In this document: one piece after another, positions 15,754-24,287 of the stretch
Layout of the letters: the number at the start of each line of letters is the position of its first letter
Position numbering within the stretch: the first letter of the stretch is position 1
NCBI RefSeq assembly: GCF_000282615.1
Contig: NZ_AKIY01000203.1
Coordinates: 1 to 37,322 of the forward strand
Source of the DNA: Bradyrhizobium sp. YR681
GTDB lineage: Bacteria > Pseudomonadota > Alphaproteobacteria > Rhizobiales > Xanthobacteraceae
Reading direction: 5' to 3'
Length of the DNA stretch: 37,322 nt
Notes under the pieces: generated by a model
What the model was told of the DNA's origin: nothing
What the model saw: the letters and a program-made list of their open reading frames with translations, nothing else
Databases searched by the model: none
Program-made: the position numbers and the translations under genes

Positions 15754-16179
15754 ATGGGTACCAAATCACGCGAGGTCATCTGGAGCGGCCGGATCATGGG
15801 CGCGGAGATTTCCGCCAAGCATGCCCGCGAGGAGGCGAAGAAGGCCGTGCGCGAGGCCGACCGTGCCGAAGCCGAAGCCTGGTCGGTTCGCATGGAAGGC
15901 TACGGCGGCCCCTCGCAGCCGTCTCCGACGATCGCGCAATGCCTCAACGGCGGCATGGGCTGGCTGGAGGTCGAGTGCAACAGGTGCAAGACGCGTGCGA
16001 GCCTGCCGCTTGATGCGATCCGCCGGCCGCGCGATACGCCGATCTGGAAGCTGGAGGCCTCGCTCAAGTGCCGATCATGCCGTAAAGGCCGCCATGCGCC
16101 ACCCGTCCACATGATCAAGCTGACGGCAACGCGAAGCATCACGCCCTACAAATGGGTGCATCCGACTGAGGAGCGGTAG
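15754..16179 (+). CDS. Hypothetical protein with paired CxxC motifs
   Basis: The 141-residue product has a charged helical N-terminal half (AKHAREEAKKAVREADRAEA). The C-terminal half has two Cys pairs, ECNRCKT and LKCRSCRK, spaced like a zinc ribbon, plus a conserved-looking TIAQCLNGGMGWLEVECNRC block. I recall similar proteins repeated in Bradyrhizobium genomes, with no known function. An ATG at 15796 is an alternative start, before MGAEISAKHAREE. A decayed copy of its 5' part lies at 17816-17898 next to the porin gene. Confidence 0.7.
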   Translation: MGTKSREVIWSGRIMGAEISAKHAREEAKKAVREADRAEAEAWSVRMEGYGGPSQPSPTIAQCLNGGMGWLEVECNRCKTRASLPLDAIRRPRDTPIWKLEASLKCRSCRKGRHAPPVHMIKLTATRSITPYKWVHPTEER

Positions 16180-16268
16180 GATTGGCGAACTCCTGCGGAG
16201 TGAGCCGTTGATGAGGATTTGGTACTGCGGGGCGAATAGCAGTTCGACTACGAAAGTATCTCCTCCTC

Positions 16269-16310
16269 GTCATTGCGAGCGCAGCGAAGCAATCCGGAGT
16301 CTTTCCGCGG
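16269..16310. repeat. Dispersed repeat, second copy of the GTCATTGCGA type
   Basis: GTCATTGCGAGCGCAGCGAA followed by GCAATCCGGAGTCTTTCCGC closely matches the copies at 6622-6658 and 29489-29551. It lies between the convergent Cys-pair gene and the LysR gene. The adjoining 16180-16268 bases hold no gene. Confidence 0.75.
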
Positions 16311-16325
16311 AGGGACTTCGATGCT

Positions 16326-17270
16326 TCACATCGCCTTGTCGCTGAACGCGGCGGGAAGCGTCGCGAGGAACGACATGACGCGCTGTGTGCGCAGGGGCGG
16401 GCGGCGGTCGGAGGTGCGCAGCATCCATAGGGGCTCTCCGGACGCGCGCCATGGCGCAAGCACTTCGACCAGCCGGCCGGTGCGAAGGTCTTCCTGGACG
16501 AGCCACGCCGGCCCCCAGCCGACCCCAAACCCATTTACCAACAAAGCGAGCGAAGCGTGCGCGTCGTCGCAAATGTGCTTGGGCTTGGGCGTGACGCGAA
16601 TAGGTCCCTTGCCGCGCGGGTCGGCAAAGCGCCAGGTCAGGATCTGACCATTCGCAGGATTCCGGAAGCCGACGTGATCGTGCGCGGAAAGTTCATATGG
16701 TGTCACCGGCGCGCCGCGCGCCTTCAGATAGGCGGGCGAGGCGCAAGCGATCCAGGAGAACGTGCAAAGCCGCCGCACCTGATGGCCGGGCGCGCGGTCG
16801 ATGGACCCTGAGCGGATCGCGATATCGACGCCTTCCGCCGCGAGATCGAGAAGCTCGTTGCGGAATTTGACCTCGATCTCGATTTCCGGCCGTTCCCGCA
16901 GGAACGCGGGCAGTCGCGGCAGAATGCAGGCGCGCGCGAACGAGGCTGGGGCGGTCACGCGCACCCGTCCGCCATCGTCGCGCGCGACTTCGCCGAGCGC
17001 GGATTGGACGTGGGCGAGACTTTCGACCAACGCGCGTCCCGCCGCCATCAGCCTGTCACCCTCTTCGGTCAGCGCCAACGAATGGGTGGAGCGATGCAAA
17101 AGCCGCAACCCGCGAGCCTTTTCGAAGCGGGCCACTGCCTTGGACATCGCCGAGGTGGTCGTCCCCGCCCGCCGCGCGGCTTCGGCGAAGGAGCCCGCCT
17201 CGACGACGCGGACGAAGGCGAGAAGACGCGAGAGGTCGGGAGGGAAGGTTGTTGTGGACATACGGTCCAC
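16326..17270 (-). CDS. LysR-family transcriptional regulator
   Basis: The N-terminal helix-turn-helix (LLAFVRVVEAGSFAEAARRA; TTSAMSKAVARFEKARGLRL) is followed by the LysR substrate-binding fold, with LYS-type landmarks such as GVDIAIRSGSI and PAYLKARGAPVTPYELSAHD. At 314 residues its length is normal. The ligand is unknown; the sequence resembles the large AaeR/DmlR-like group. Either the ATG at 17270 or the one at 17261 may be the start. It is divergent from the DUF1330-like gene at 17369 with a spacer of 98 bases, the classic arrangement for a LysR regulator and its target. Confidence 0.9.
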   Translation of the reverse strand: MDRMSTTTFPPDLSRLLAFVRVVEAGSFAEAARRAGTTTSAMSKAVARFEKARGLRLLHRSTHSLALTEEGDRLMAAGRALVESLAHVQSALGEVARDDGGRVRVTAPASFARACILPRLPAFLRERPEIEIEVKFRNELLDLAAEGVDIAIRSGSIDRAPGHQVRRLCTFSWIACASPAYLKARGAPVTPYELSAHDHVGFRNPANGQILTWRFADPRGKGPIRVTPKPKHICDDAHASLALLVNGFGVGWGPAWLVQEDLRTGRLVEVLAPWRASGEPLWMLRTSDRRPPLRTQRVMSFLATLPAAFSDKAM

Positions 17271-17368
17271 ATAGTCATGGCTGCGAGGTCACTACAAGAG
17301 CCATTTCCGAACGGCTAGATTGACAACGTCAGCGCGCATTCTGCAGCGCTGGAAGCGCGGGACGTCCC

Positions 17369-17782
17369 ATGAACCTCATCGAAATCACCCTGCAAGCCCT
17401 TGATGCCGCCGAGCGCGCAATTCCCCCCGGCCAGCCGGTTTATATGCTTAACCTGCTGCGCTACCGCGCGCATGCGCGTTATGAGGACGGATTCGACGCC
17501 GCGCCCTGCTCGGGCCGCGAAGCCTTTGATGAACGCTACAGGCCGGCATTCCGGCGTCTCGCGGCCGGCAAGCCGCTGGTGCGGATGTTTTCCGGGCCGT
17601 TCCTGGCAAGCCTCGTCGGTTCGCCGGGCGAACGCTGGGACGAAGCGGCGATCAATGAATACGGCGATTTCGCCACCTTCCGCTCGATCGTCGAGACCGA
17701 GACCTATCGGCGCGAAGTCGCTCCGCATCGACACGCCGCGCTCGAAGATTTCCGGCTGTTCGCGCTCGCCAGGACGATGTGA
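17369..17782 (+). CDS. DUF1330-like ferredoxin-fold protein
   Basis: The 137-residue protein contains PVYMLNLLRYRAHARYEDGF and a later INEYGDFATFRSIVETETYR, matching the stress-responsive alpha/beta-barrel dimer fold of DUF1330-type proteins, where VxMxNLLRF is the hallmark first strand. It is cytoplasmic, with no signal. Its function is unknown. The divergent LysR gene suggests it is induced by a small molecule. It ends 34 bases before a decayed fragment of another gene, and no further gene on this strand belongs with it. Confidence 0.7.
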   Translation: MNLIEITLQALDAAERAIPPGQPVYMLNLLRYRAHARYEDGFDAAPCSGREAFDERYRPAFRRLAAGKPLVRMFSGPFLASLVGSPGERWDEAAINEYGDFATFRSIVETETYRREVAPHRHAALEDFRLFALARTM

Positions 17783-17815
17783 ACGCATCGAGGCGACGGC
17801 CTCTGTATTCGCCTT

Positions 17816-17898
17816 CGCGAAGAGGCGGAGAAGGCCGGGTGTGAGGCCGACTGTGCCGAAGCCTGGTCGGTCCGCACGGAATGCTACGTGCCTCCGGG
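17816..17898 (+). pseudogene. Decayed copy of part of the Cys-pair gene at 15754
   Basis: CGCGAAGAGGCGGAGAAGGC, then GCCGAAGCCTGGTCGGTCCG, matches 15826-15915 closely (REEAKKAVREADRAEAEAW in the parent, REEAEKAGCEADCAEAW here), with one in-frame loss of two codons. No start, no Cys pairs and no rest of the gene are present. Confidence 0.65.
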
Positions 17899-17901
17899 TC
17901 T

Positions 17902-19284
17902 TCAGAATTTCACGACGGTTCGTAGGCCGAAAACGGATGCGTCCTTGAGACGGACGCCGCGGGCACCACTTATCGGGTCGGTCGCGCCGCCGCCGGGATG
18001 GCGAACAAACTGGAAATTGGGTTGGACCGTGAGGCCTGAACGCACTTCGTACTGATAGACGGTCGTGAACAGAGCCTCCGAGCTCCGCACCGGCCAATTC
18101 GACCCGAGCGTCATTTGAAAGTCGCGATCGAGGGCTTGCACGGTTGGCGACACATGCGCGTACGCGATCGAAATGCCGAATTTATCATGCGGATGCGTCT
18201 CATTGAGACCAATGAACTCGAAGCCACCGTCAGCGTAATAGTCGATCAGATTCCTTGCCGGAGGACTATAGGAGGCCCGGGCGAAAACGCCGACACCACG
18301 ATCGTCGTCGTCACCGACACGAAACAGCTTCTGCTCGAACACGGCATAGATGCCATAATTGCCGCTGAGGCTCGCAGGAGTCCCCGAACTGGCGGGATTC
18401 GCGAGCGAGAGACCGGCCGTGTCAAATCTCTCGTCGTAGAAACTGCCGAAGTGCCGCCAACCGCCGAGTTTCAGCTTGCCGTCCAGGCCTGGGTCGCCCT
18501 TCCTGGCGTTCCATTGAAATTGAGCCTCGTAAAGAACCAGCGGGGGATCGTTGATCCGGAAGTTCACCCCGTAACGATTGCGAAGCTGAGGATCGCCCGT
18601 ACCGGGGCCAGCCGGATCTCCGTCGAACATTGCGGCGGCCAACGTCAGATGATCGGTGACGTCGGCGCGCAAACGAGCACCTAGCGCCGCGAGCGGCGGC
18701 GAAGGCCCTCCGCTCGGCATGTTCAGCGCAAATATGGCGGGCCAACCGAGCGAAGCGTTCGTAAAGACGTCGGTGTATTTGGAGTTCGCGAATTCCGAGT
18801 CGGCCGCAAGTTGTCCCGCCCGGAGTGCGATCTTGTCGTCATTCCACTTCTTCTCGAACCATACCTCGTAGAGGCGGGTTGCTGGCAATGCTTCGATTCC
18901 GCTGACGTCGAGATAGTTGAGGAGGGAGCCGCGCGATAATCCTCCACCGTCGATGCGAAAGACATTGGCATGAAACGTCATGCCCGGGATGCCGACGAGC
19001 TTTTGAAGGTCGGCATCGGCAGCAAAGTTGAAGCGGTCTTCGTAGACCGAGCCGCGCTTTGCGCCTCCCGACGGATTGCCAAGGACTTCGCCGATGTAAG
19101 TGACCGCGAACTTGAGGCCTTGTCTCTCGAACGGATTTGGCAGGAGCCCAAGCGTCGATTCCTGAACCGTACTCTCTCCGGTGTCGGGATCGTTTGGCTT
19201 CAGGTCGTCGGTTTTCTTGTCCTCTTGCGCGGCTGCTGCCGCGCAGAAGGCCATCAAAAAAACCACGCTTACCCATCCGCGCAT
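17902..19284 (-). CDS. OprB-family carbohydrate-selective porin
   Basis: The ATG at 19284 is preceded by AGGAGG at ideal distance and begins a signal peptide (MRGWVSVVFLMAFCAAAAAQ). An earlier ATG at 19368 would bury it. The mature protein (about 440 residues) alternates amphipathic strands, e.g. LYEVWFEKKWNDDKIALRAG, LGGWRHFGSFYDERFDTAGL and YGIYAVFEQKLFRVGDDDDR, and ends in Phe (RTVVKF), the outer-membrane assembly signature. The whole layout fits the OprB family, which forms outer-membrane channels for sugars. No sugar ABC or utilisation gene is close. The gene is flanked on both sides by decayed copies of neighbouring genes, suggesting local rearrangement around it. Confidence 0.88.
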   Translation of the reverse strand: MRGWVSVVFLMAFCAAAAAQEDKKTDDLKPNDPDTGESTVQESTLGLLPNPFERQGLKFAVTYIGEVLGNPSGGAKRGSVYEDRFNFAADADLQKLVGIPGMTFHANVFRIDGGGLSRGSLLNYLDVSGIEALPATRLYEVWFEKKWNDDKIALRAGQLAADSEFANSKYTDVFTNASLGWPAIFALNMPSGGPSPPLAALGARLRADVTDHLTLAAAMFDGDPAGPGTGDPQLRNRYGVNFRINDPPLVLYEAQFQWNARKGDPGLDGKLKLGGWRHFGSFYDERFDTAGLSLANPASSGTPASLSGNYGIYAVFEQKLFRVGDDDDRGVGVFARASYSPPARNLIDYYADGGFEFIGLNETHPHDKFGISIAYAHVSPTVQALDRDFQMTLGSNWPVRSSEALFTTVYQYEVRSGLTVQPNFQFVRHPGGGATDPISGARGVRLKDASVFGLRTVVKF

Positions 19285-19426
19285 GCCGTACCGGCCTCCT
19301 GCGCCATTGTTGCAACTGTCAGGGCGCGGTGGCAACCAAATGCGATGGCGCTGTGTATGGAACAGCACAGCAGCCGCGGGGCTGAAGGCTTCAATCGTCC
19401 GCGGCGCCGCCCATAGGACGCTCCGG

Positions 19427-19505
19427 GGTGATCTCTTCGTCCTCGGCAGCTCGTTGTGCTGCGCTTCGGCATCAGATCGAGCTCGATCACCTTCCGGCCG
19501 GAGCG
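19427..19505 (-). pseudogene. Decayed copy of part of the DUF1254 gene
   Basis: The stretch aligns base by base with 20042-20127 (for example GAGCTCGATCACCTT in both, CTCGTCCTCGG versus TTCGTCCTCGG), with several small indels. It has the same orientation as the parent gene. Indels destroy the frame. Confidence 0.65.
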
Positions 19506-19599
19506 GCCGACGCCTCGATCAAGCCGGCCCGGATAGGCTCCAGATAGCCGGGTTTTACCTACTGGATTCCTCGGTCATCGCGATCACTGCTGCGACATG

Positions 19600-19630
19600 A
19601 AAAACCCGCGCCGGATTGCTCAGCGCGGGT
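19600..19630 (-). terminator. Rho-independent terminator-like hairpin, minus strand
   Basis: ACCCGCGC (19604-19611) and GCGCGGGT (19623-19630) form a perfect 8-base stem with an 11-base loop. On the minus strand the stem is followed by TTTTT-like bases (AAAAA at 19600-19604 on the plus strand). Confidence 0.6.
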
Positions 19631-19650
19631 GACGAACTTTCGATGATGCC

Positions 19651-19680
19651 ATTATGCCACTGTTTTGCCCGACGGGTCAA
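19651..19680 (-). promoter_or_regulatory. Candidate sigma-70-type promoter, minus strand
   Basis: Read on the minus strand, TTGACC (19680-19675) and CATAAT (19656-19651) are separated by 18 bases. The predicted start near 19644 lies only about 45 bases before the terminator end. The spacer includes CCCGTCGGGCAAAACA, which also occurs at 28797-28812 in the long dispersed repeat. Confidence 0.45.
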
Positions 19681-19867
19681 GTTGTTTTCGGTAAAACAGC
19701 AATTTCGCGTTCCAGCGGCGAGTTCGGTTCTCCTCTCGCGCTGCTCGATGCCGGAGGTTTTTGCGATCGAGATGAGTGTTGGATTAGCTTAATGATTTCA
19801 ACACACCCGCTACTGTGCATGGGGTTGTTTTCAGTTTTTGTCTTGAGCGCGCCGAAACGCCCGCGCG

Positions 19868-20452
19868 TCAGCGCCGTCCGCGCGGCGCCTCGGCCTTGGC
19901 CGGCTGCTCGGTCTGCGGGCCGCAGCTCGCGGCGGCGAGCGAGCCTTGCGCCTGCGGCATCAGGCCGGGCTCGGCGGCGAGCGCCTTCATCACGATCAGG
20001 CCGGTCGTGCTCGGCGAGTCGATGATCAGGCGGTCGGCCGCGGTGACCTCCTCGTCCTCGGGCAGGCCGTTGTGCTGGGCTTCCGTCATCAAGTCGAGCT
20101 CGATCACCTTCTTGCCGGCGGAGCGGTCGTTGATGGCGTAATAGGCGATCTCGTTGCGGGTGTAGAACGACACCGAGGTGTAGGCCTGGCTCACCGGCAC
20201 GGTGAGCTTGATCGGTCCGTCCGAGAGATCATAGCGGCAGATCGCCAGCGCAAAGGCCGGGTCCATGAACGGCATCGGCGAGGTGTTGGGATCGGCGAGC
20301 GGAAGCTGCGTCACGCCGTTGAGCCTGGTCATCGGCGTCAGCCGCGAATAGGCGTCCTGCGTTGCGATCCGCGGCAGCGCCAGCACGCTGACGAGGTGGA
20401 CCACGAGGCCCAGCACCACGCCCGCAAGGATGGTGAAGGCGAGCCGGATCAT
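19868..20452 (-). CDS. DUF1254 domain protein, single-pass membrane
   Basis: The 194-residue protein has an N-terminal membrane anchor (LAFTILAGVVLGLVVHLVSV). It then has DUF1254-like sequence (DAYSRLTPMTRLNGVTQLPL; ALAICRYDLSDGPIKLTVPV; YTSVSFYTRNEIAYYAINDR). Full-length DUF1254-DUF1214 proteins are about 450 residues; here the two halves are separate genes. Its start overlaps the stop of the DUF1214 gene by 4 bases, so the pair is translated together and probably assembles as one complex in the periplasm. The function is unknown. The C-terminal 25 residues are disordered. Confidence 0.82.
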   Translation of the reverse strand: MIRLAFTILAGVVLGLVVHLVSVLALPRIATQDAYSRLTPMTRLNGVTQLPLADPNTSPMPFMDPAFALAICRYDLSDGPIKLTVPVSQAYTSVSFYTRNEIAYYAINDRSAGKKVIELDLMTEAQHNGLPEDEEVTAADRLIIDSPSTTGLIVMKALAAEPGLMPQAQGSLAAASCGPQTEQPAKAEAPRGRR

Positions 20453-21027
20453 GAGCAGCCCACCGTCGAGATCGTCGGCATCGGCGCATCGCGCTGGGTG
20501 CGCGTCGCGACGCCGACCGGCGTGTCGTAGAGGCGCAGCATCAGCGCGTAGCGCTCGATGCCGCCGGTCGGCAGCCAGTTGCCGGCGCGCGAGCGCGAGG
20601 CGATGCGGATCTCGAACGAGCCGTCGGACTGCCGCACGATCTCCTGGCTGGTGAAGCCGTAGCGCTGCAGCGAATTGGCGACGAGATGCCCCTTGCGGTC
20701 ATACAGCGTCAGCGTCCAGAACCGCGCCGGCGGCGTCACGCCGGAGACGACCACGTCGCAGCGGCCGTCGAGCGCCTTCTTCCTGTCGTCGGCGGTCGCG
20801 GTGAAGGCGACGCCGTCGCCGGTGCCGATCGGCAACTCGCCGTTGCGCACGATGGTGGCGCGCGAATAGGGATCGACGTCGGCGGTGCCGGTGCGCGGCC
20901 GCGCGGTCCAGGCGCCGATGGTGAGCGCGCCGATCTCGGTGCCGCGCGTCGTCGTCATCCAGGTCGCGCCGACGCCGACTACGCTCGCGAGCAGAAGGGC
21001 CGTCAATGTGATCAGGATCAGCCGCAC
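20449..21027 (-). CDS. DUF1214 domain protein, membrane-anchored
   Basis: This 192-residue protein has an N-terminal anchor or signal (MRLILITLTALLLASVVGVG). Next comes the DUF1214 core: SGVTPPARFWTLTLYDRKGH, FTSQEIVRQSDGSFEIRIAS and RAGNWLPTGGIERYALMLRL, ending with the usual LRLYDTPV block. In fused relatives this beta-rich domain follows DUF1254. Gene order here is DUF1214 then DUF1254, with an ATGA overlap. The biochemical function is unknown. It starts 9 bases after the penicillin-binding protein gene on the same strand, so all three may form one transcript, which would place the pair in envelope biology. Confidence 0.85.
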   Translation of the reverse strand: MRLILITLTALLLASVVGVGATWMTTTRGTEIGALTIGAWTARPRTGTADVDPYSRATIVRNGELPIGTGDGVAFTATADDRKKALDGRCDVVVSGVTPPARFWTLTLYDRKGHLVANSLQRYGFTSQEIVRQSDGSFEIRIASRSRAGNWLPTGGIERYALMLRLYDTPVGVATRTQRDAPMPTISTVGCS

Positions 21028-21036
21028 TGGTTTCGA

Positions 21037-23325
21037 TCAGTTCTTGCGTGGGGCGGATGCGTTCGCATTTTCTTCCGCATAGTTCTGCGGGAAGGCGAGC
21101 GCGCTCGTCGACGACGCGGGCTTGGCGGGCTTGCCGTCGCCGGATGCCGATTTGGTCGCGGTCCTGGCCGCATCGTCGAGCAGCTTCTCGACGCGCACCA
21201 GGATGTCGGCGCCGCGCTTGGTCAGCACCGGCGGCGGACCGGGCTTGGTCTCCAGCACCTTCGGCGCCGCATTGGCCTGGGCGTTGGCGACCCGCTCCGG
21301 CGGCAGCTTCGTGCCCATGCCGATGCCGGCAATCTCCCGGACCTCGACGCCCTGATGGGCGGCGACCATGATGTCGTGCCAGGTCTGCGCCGGCAGCGAG
21401 CCGCCGGTCATGCGGTTGGTCGGCGAGTAATCGTCATTGCCGTACCAGACCGCGCAGGTGAAATTGCCGGTGTAGCCGACGAACCAGGCGTCGCGATACG
21501 CATTGGTCGTGCCGGTCTTGCCGGCGGTCGGAATGCCGTCGAGCGCGGCGCGGCGCGCGGTGCCTTCGCTGACGACGTGGCTCATCATGCCCGCCATGTC
21601 GGCGGCGACGGAGGCCGGGATCGCCTGCTTCGGCTTCGGGCCGTCGCGGTCCCAGCGCCAGACGAGGTCGCCGGCGCCGGTGCGCACTTCCAGCACCGAA
21701 TGCGGCGTCACGGCCTTGCCCCTGTTGGGGAAGGTCGCGTAGGCGACGGCGTGCTCGAGCACGGTAACTTCATCCGAGCCGATCGGCAGCGACGGCGTGT
21801 CGGGCAGCGGCGCCTTGAGGCCGAAGCGGCGCGCGACCTCGACGATCTTGGCGCGGCCGACCTTGGCGGGGTTCTGCGCTTTCGGCTCGTTCTTCTGGCC
21901 GATCGCGATCGACAGCTTGACGGGCACGACGTTGATCGAGCGCGTGATCGCCTGCGTCAGCGTCACCGCGCCGGAATAGGAATGGCCATAGTTCTGCGGG
22001 CACCAATTGCCGATGCAGACCGGGCCGTCGACCACGATCGAGTTCGGCGTGAAGCCGTTGAGCAGCGCGGTGGTGTAGACGTAGGGCTTGAACGACGAGC
22101 CGGGTTGGCGATAGGCGTCGACGGCGCGGTTGAACTGGCTGGCGCCGTAGTCGCGGCCGCCGACCATGGCGCGGATGCCGCCGTCGAGATCGGAGACGAC
22201 GGTCGCCGCCTGCGTGGCGTGATAATCGCGGCCGAACTGGCGCAGCTGGTTCTCGATCGCGTCTTCGGCGGCCTTCTGCACATTGGCGTCGATCGCAAGG
22301 CGCACCACGAAGACGCGCTCGGTGTAGGATTTCGGGAAGGTGTCGACCAGCTTGCGCATCTCGTCGAAGGCGTAGTCGAGATAATAGTTCGGCGAGGCCT
22401 CGTCGCGGCGGTCGACGGCGAAGGCCGGGTTGCGGCGGGCGCCGAACACCTGGCCCTCGGTCATGAAGCCGGCATCGACGAGGTTGTCGAGCACGACGTT
22501 GGCGCGGGCGCGGGCGGCGGGCAGGTTGATGTGCGGGGCGTATTTCGTCGGCGCCTTGAACAGGCCGGCGAGCATCGCCGCTTCCGACAGCGTCACGTCG
22601 CGCGCGGACTTGTTGAAGTAGAAATGCGCGGCGCCGTCGACGCCGAAGGTGCCGCCGCCCATATAGGCGCGGTCGAGATACAGCTTGAGGATCTCGTTCT
22701 TGGTCAGGCGCCATTCCAGCCAGACCGCGAGGAAGGCCTCGTTGACCTTGCGCTCGATGGTGCGCTCGTTGCTCAGGAACAGGTTTTTCGCGAGCTGCTG
22801 GGTGATCGAGGAGCCGCCCTGGCGGACGCCGCCGGCCTGGGCGTTGGTCACGAGCGCGCGCGCGGTGCCGGCGATGTCGATCCCGAAATGCTCGTAGAAG
22901 CGGCGGTCTTCGGTCGCCAGCGTCGCCTTGATCAGGACGTCGGGAAAATCTTCCAGCGGGATCGAGTCGTTGTGCTTGATGCCGCGGCTGCCGATCGGGT
23001 TGCCGTAGCGGTCGAGGAAGGTCACGGCGAGATCGGACTTCTTCAGCCAGTCCTCGTCCGCGGTCTCGCGGAAGGCGGGGATGGCGAGCGTCAGCATCAG
23101 CACCAGGCCGCCGAGCCCGAGGGTCGCGGCCTCCGACAGCGGCTCGATGAACACCCAGCGCTTCCACCGCCCGACATAGAAGCGGTCCATGAAGGTCGAG
23201 TAGCGCTCGTAGAGCTCGCGGATGCCCTTGGCCGAGGAGAACAGCGAGGAGTCGATGCGTGCGTCGAGGTCCAGAAAGAAATTCCGGACGCGGCTCTTCC
23301 AGTTGGATGGTGTGTTCTGGACCAC
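21037..23325 (-). CDS. mrcA: Class A penicillin-binding protein 1A (bifunctional peptidoglycan synthase)
   Basis: The 762-residue protein has a cytoplasmic start, one membrane segment (about 66-84), a GT51 glycosyltransferase domain and a transpeptidase domain. The first shows ATEDRRFYEHFGID with catalytic Glu139 and QGGSSITQQLAKNLFL. The second shows the serine box SSFK at residues 410-413, SIN at 463-465 and KTGT near 593. It polymerises lipid II into glycan strands and crosslinks them in the periplasm. The C-terminal end after about 690 is Lys/Pro/Ala-rich and disordered. Length and motifs are complete. The two downstream DUF1214/DUF1254 genes are on the same strand and tightly spaced. Confidence 0.95.
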   Translation of the reverse strand: MVQNTPSNWKSRVRNFFLDLDARIDSSLFSSAKGIRELYERYSTFMDRFYVGRWKRWVFIEPLSEAATLGLGGLVLMLTLAIPAFRETADEDWLKKSDLAVTFLDRYGNPIGSRGIKHNDSIPLEDFPDVLIKATLATEDRRFYEHFGIDIAGTARALVTNAQAGGVRQGGSSITQQLAKNLFLSNERTIERKVNEAFLAVWLEWRLTKNEILKLYLDRAYMGGGTFGVDGAAHFYFNKSARDVTLSEAAMLAGLFKAPTKYAPHINLPAARARANVVLDNLVDAGFMTEGQVFGARRNPAFAVDRRDEASPNYYLDYAFDEMRKLVDTFPKSYTERVFVVRLAIDANVQKAAEDAIENQLRQFGRDYHATQAATVVSDLDGGIRAMVGGRDYGASQFNRAVDAYRQPGSSFKPYVYTTALLNGFTPNSIVVDGPVCIGNWCPQNYGHSYSGAVTLTQAITRSINVVPVKLSIAIGQKNEPKAQNPAKVGRAKIVEVARRFGLKAPLPDTPSLPIGSDEVTVLEHAVAYATFPNRGKAVTPHSVLEVRTGAGDLVWRWDRDGPKPKQAIPASVAADMAGMMSHVVSEGTARRAALDGIPTAGKTGTTNAYRDAWFVGYTGNFTCAVWYGNDDYSPTNRMTGGSLPAQTWHDIMVAAHQGVEVREIAGIGMGTKLPPERVANAQANAAPKVLETKPGPPPVLTKRGADILVRVEKLLDDAARTATKSASGDGKPAKPASSTSALAFPQNYAEENANASAPRKN

Positions 23326-23512
23326 CTAGAACCCTTGAGGCTCGCTTCGACAGCGTTCAAGCACCCGGTCGGGGCGGCATCGAGACGTCTTGCGGGAATG
23401 TTGCGGCAAACCCAAGGCGCCCGGTTCGCGTCCGAGGGGACTTGCCGTTCCTTCTAGCCGAGCAGGGCCTATAAACCAATGGTCAGGCTCGCGATTTTGA
23501 ACAACAGGACTA

Positions 23513-23530
23513 ATTGAACCCCGGTTCAAT
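23513..23530. promoter_or_regulatory. 18-base perfect palindrome in the mrcA/ycgN spacer
   Basis: ATTGAACCCCGGTTCAAT is an 8+2+8 perfect inverted repeat in the otherwise gene-free 23326-23618 spacer between divergent genes. Size and symmetry suit a dimeric repressor's operator; the protein is unknown. Confidence 0.4.
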
Positions 23531-23618
23531 ACGGGCCACATGGGGGCGTTGCTTGCAGCATCAGGCCCGCACGCCCTAGATGGGATCAGCCGTAGCTCTT
23601 TCGAAATTGTTGAGGCGC

Positions 23619-24134
23619 ATGACCGCAGCTCCCAAACGACCTTCAGGCCAGGAAGGATTCTTCTGGAAAACCAAGACGTTGGAAGAGATGTCGGGGCCCG
23701 AATGGGAAAGCCTGTGCGACGGCTGCGGCCGCTGCTGCCTGAACAAGCTCGAGGACGAGGATACCGGCGACATCTATTTCACCCATGTCGGCTGCAAGCT
23801 GCTTGATGGGGCGACCTGCGGCTGCAAGGACTACCCGAATCGGTCCGACAAGGTTCCGGACTGCGTCCGCCTGACCCCTGCCAATGTCCGCACCCTGAAC
23901 TGGCTGCCGCCGAGCTGCGGCTACAAGCTCGTTGCCGAGGGCCGCGACCTCTATTGGTGGCATCCGCTGGTGTCAGGTGATCCCAACACCGTGCACGAGG
24001 CCGGTGTCTCCGTGCGCGGCCGGGTCGAGGGCAGCGAGGTGGAGATTCCGGACGACGAGCTCGAGAACCACATCGTGCAATGGCCGGCGCTGCTGCCGAA
24101 ACGGGCCCGCCTGAAGCGACGCCCGAAGGACTGA
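23619..24134 (+). CDS. YcgN family Cys-cluster protein (UPF0260)
   Basis: The ATG at 23619 gives a 171-residue protein; an ATG at 23580 would add 13 residues. It carries [18 protein letters not shown] and later [20 protein letters not shown], then PDCVRLT and [10 protein letters not shown]. Together these make up the eight-plus-Cys zinc/iron-binding signature of the YkgJ/YcgN superfamily. In enterobacteria YcgN is linked to nothing firm; the family is thought to bind a metal or an Fe-S cluster. It is cytoplasmic. The downstream transporter starts about 150 bases later and need not be in the same transcript. Confidence 0.88.
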   Translation: MTAAPKRPSGQEGFFWKTKTLEEMSGPEWESLCDGCGRCCLNKLEDEDTGDIYFTHVGCKLLDGATCGCKDYPNRSDKVPDCVRLTPANVRTLNWLPPSCGYKLVAEGRDLYWWHPLVSGDPNTVHEAGVSVRGRVEGSEVEIPDDELENHIVQWPALLPKRARLKRRPKD

Positions 24135-24287
24135 TCCGCCGCACACGCGATCACTTGTTCGGGATGGCCCAGGGGTGGGATGCACCCATGCGCCGCGGTG
24201 CCTGCCCGAGAAGAACTTTCCTCTCTACATTGCCTGCATAGAACGAATCCTTCGCGGCGTTGCGCCGCCTCACGGCTTCCGATCGAG

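Larger units (their letters stand above)
19285..19867. other. 583-base intergenic region upstream of the porin
   Basis: There is no intact gene. It holds a decayed piece of the DUF1254 gene (19427-19505), a hairpin with a T-run reading leftwards (19600-19630) and a -35/-10 pair reading leftwards (19651-19680). The rest, 19681-19867, is AT-rich without coding character. Confidence 0.6.

Noticed and set aside
20686..23457. Very long open frame (923 codons) on the plus strand
   Set aside because: It is the antisense shadow of the penicillin-binding protein and DUF1214 genes. The product is an Arg/Gly/Asp/His-rich string without domains.
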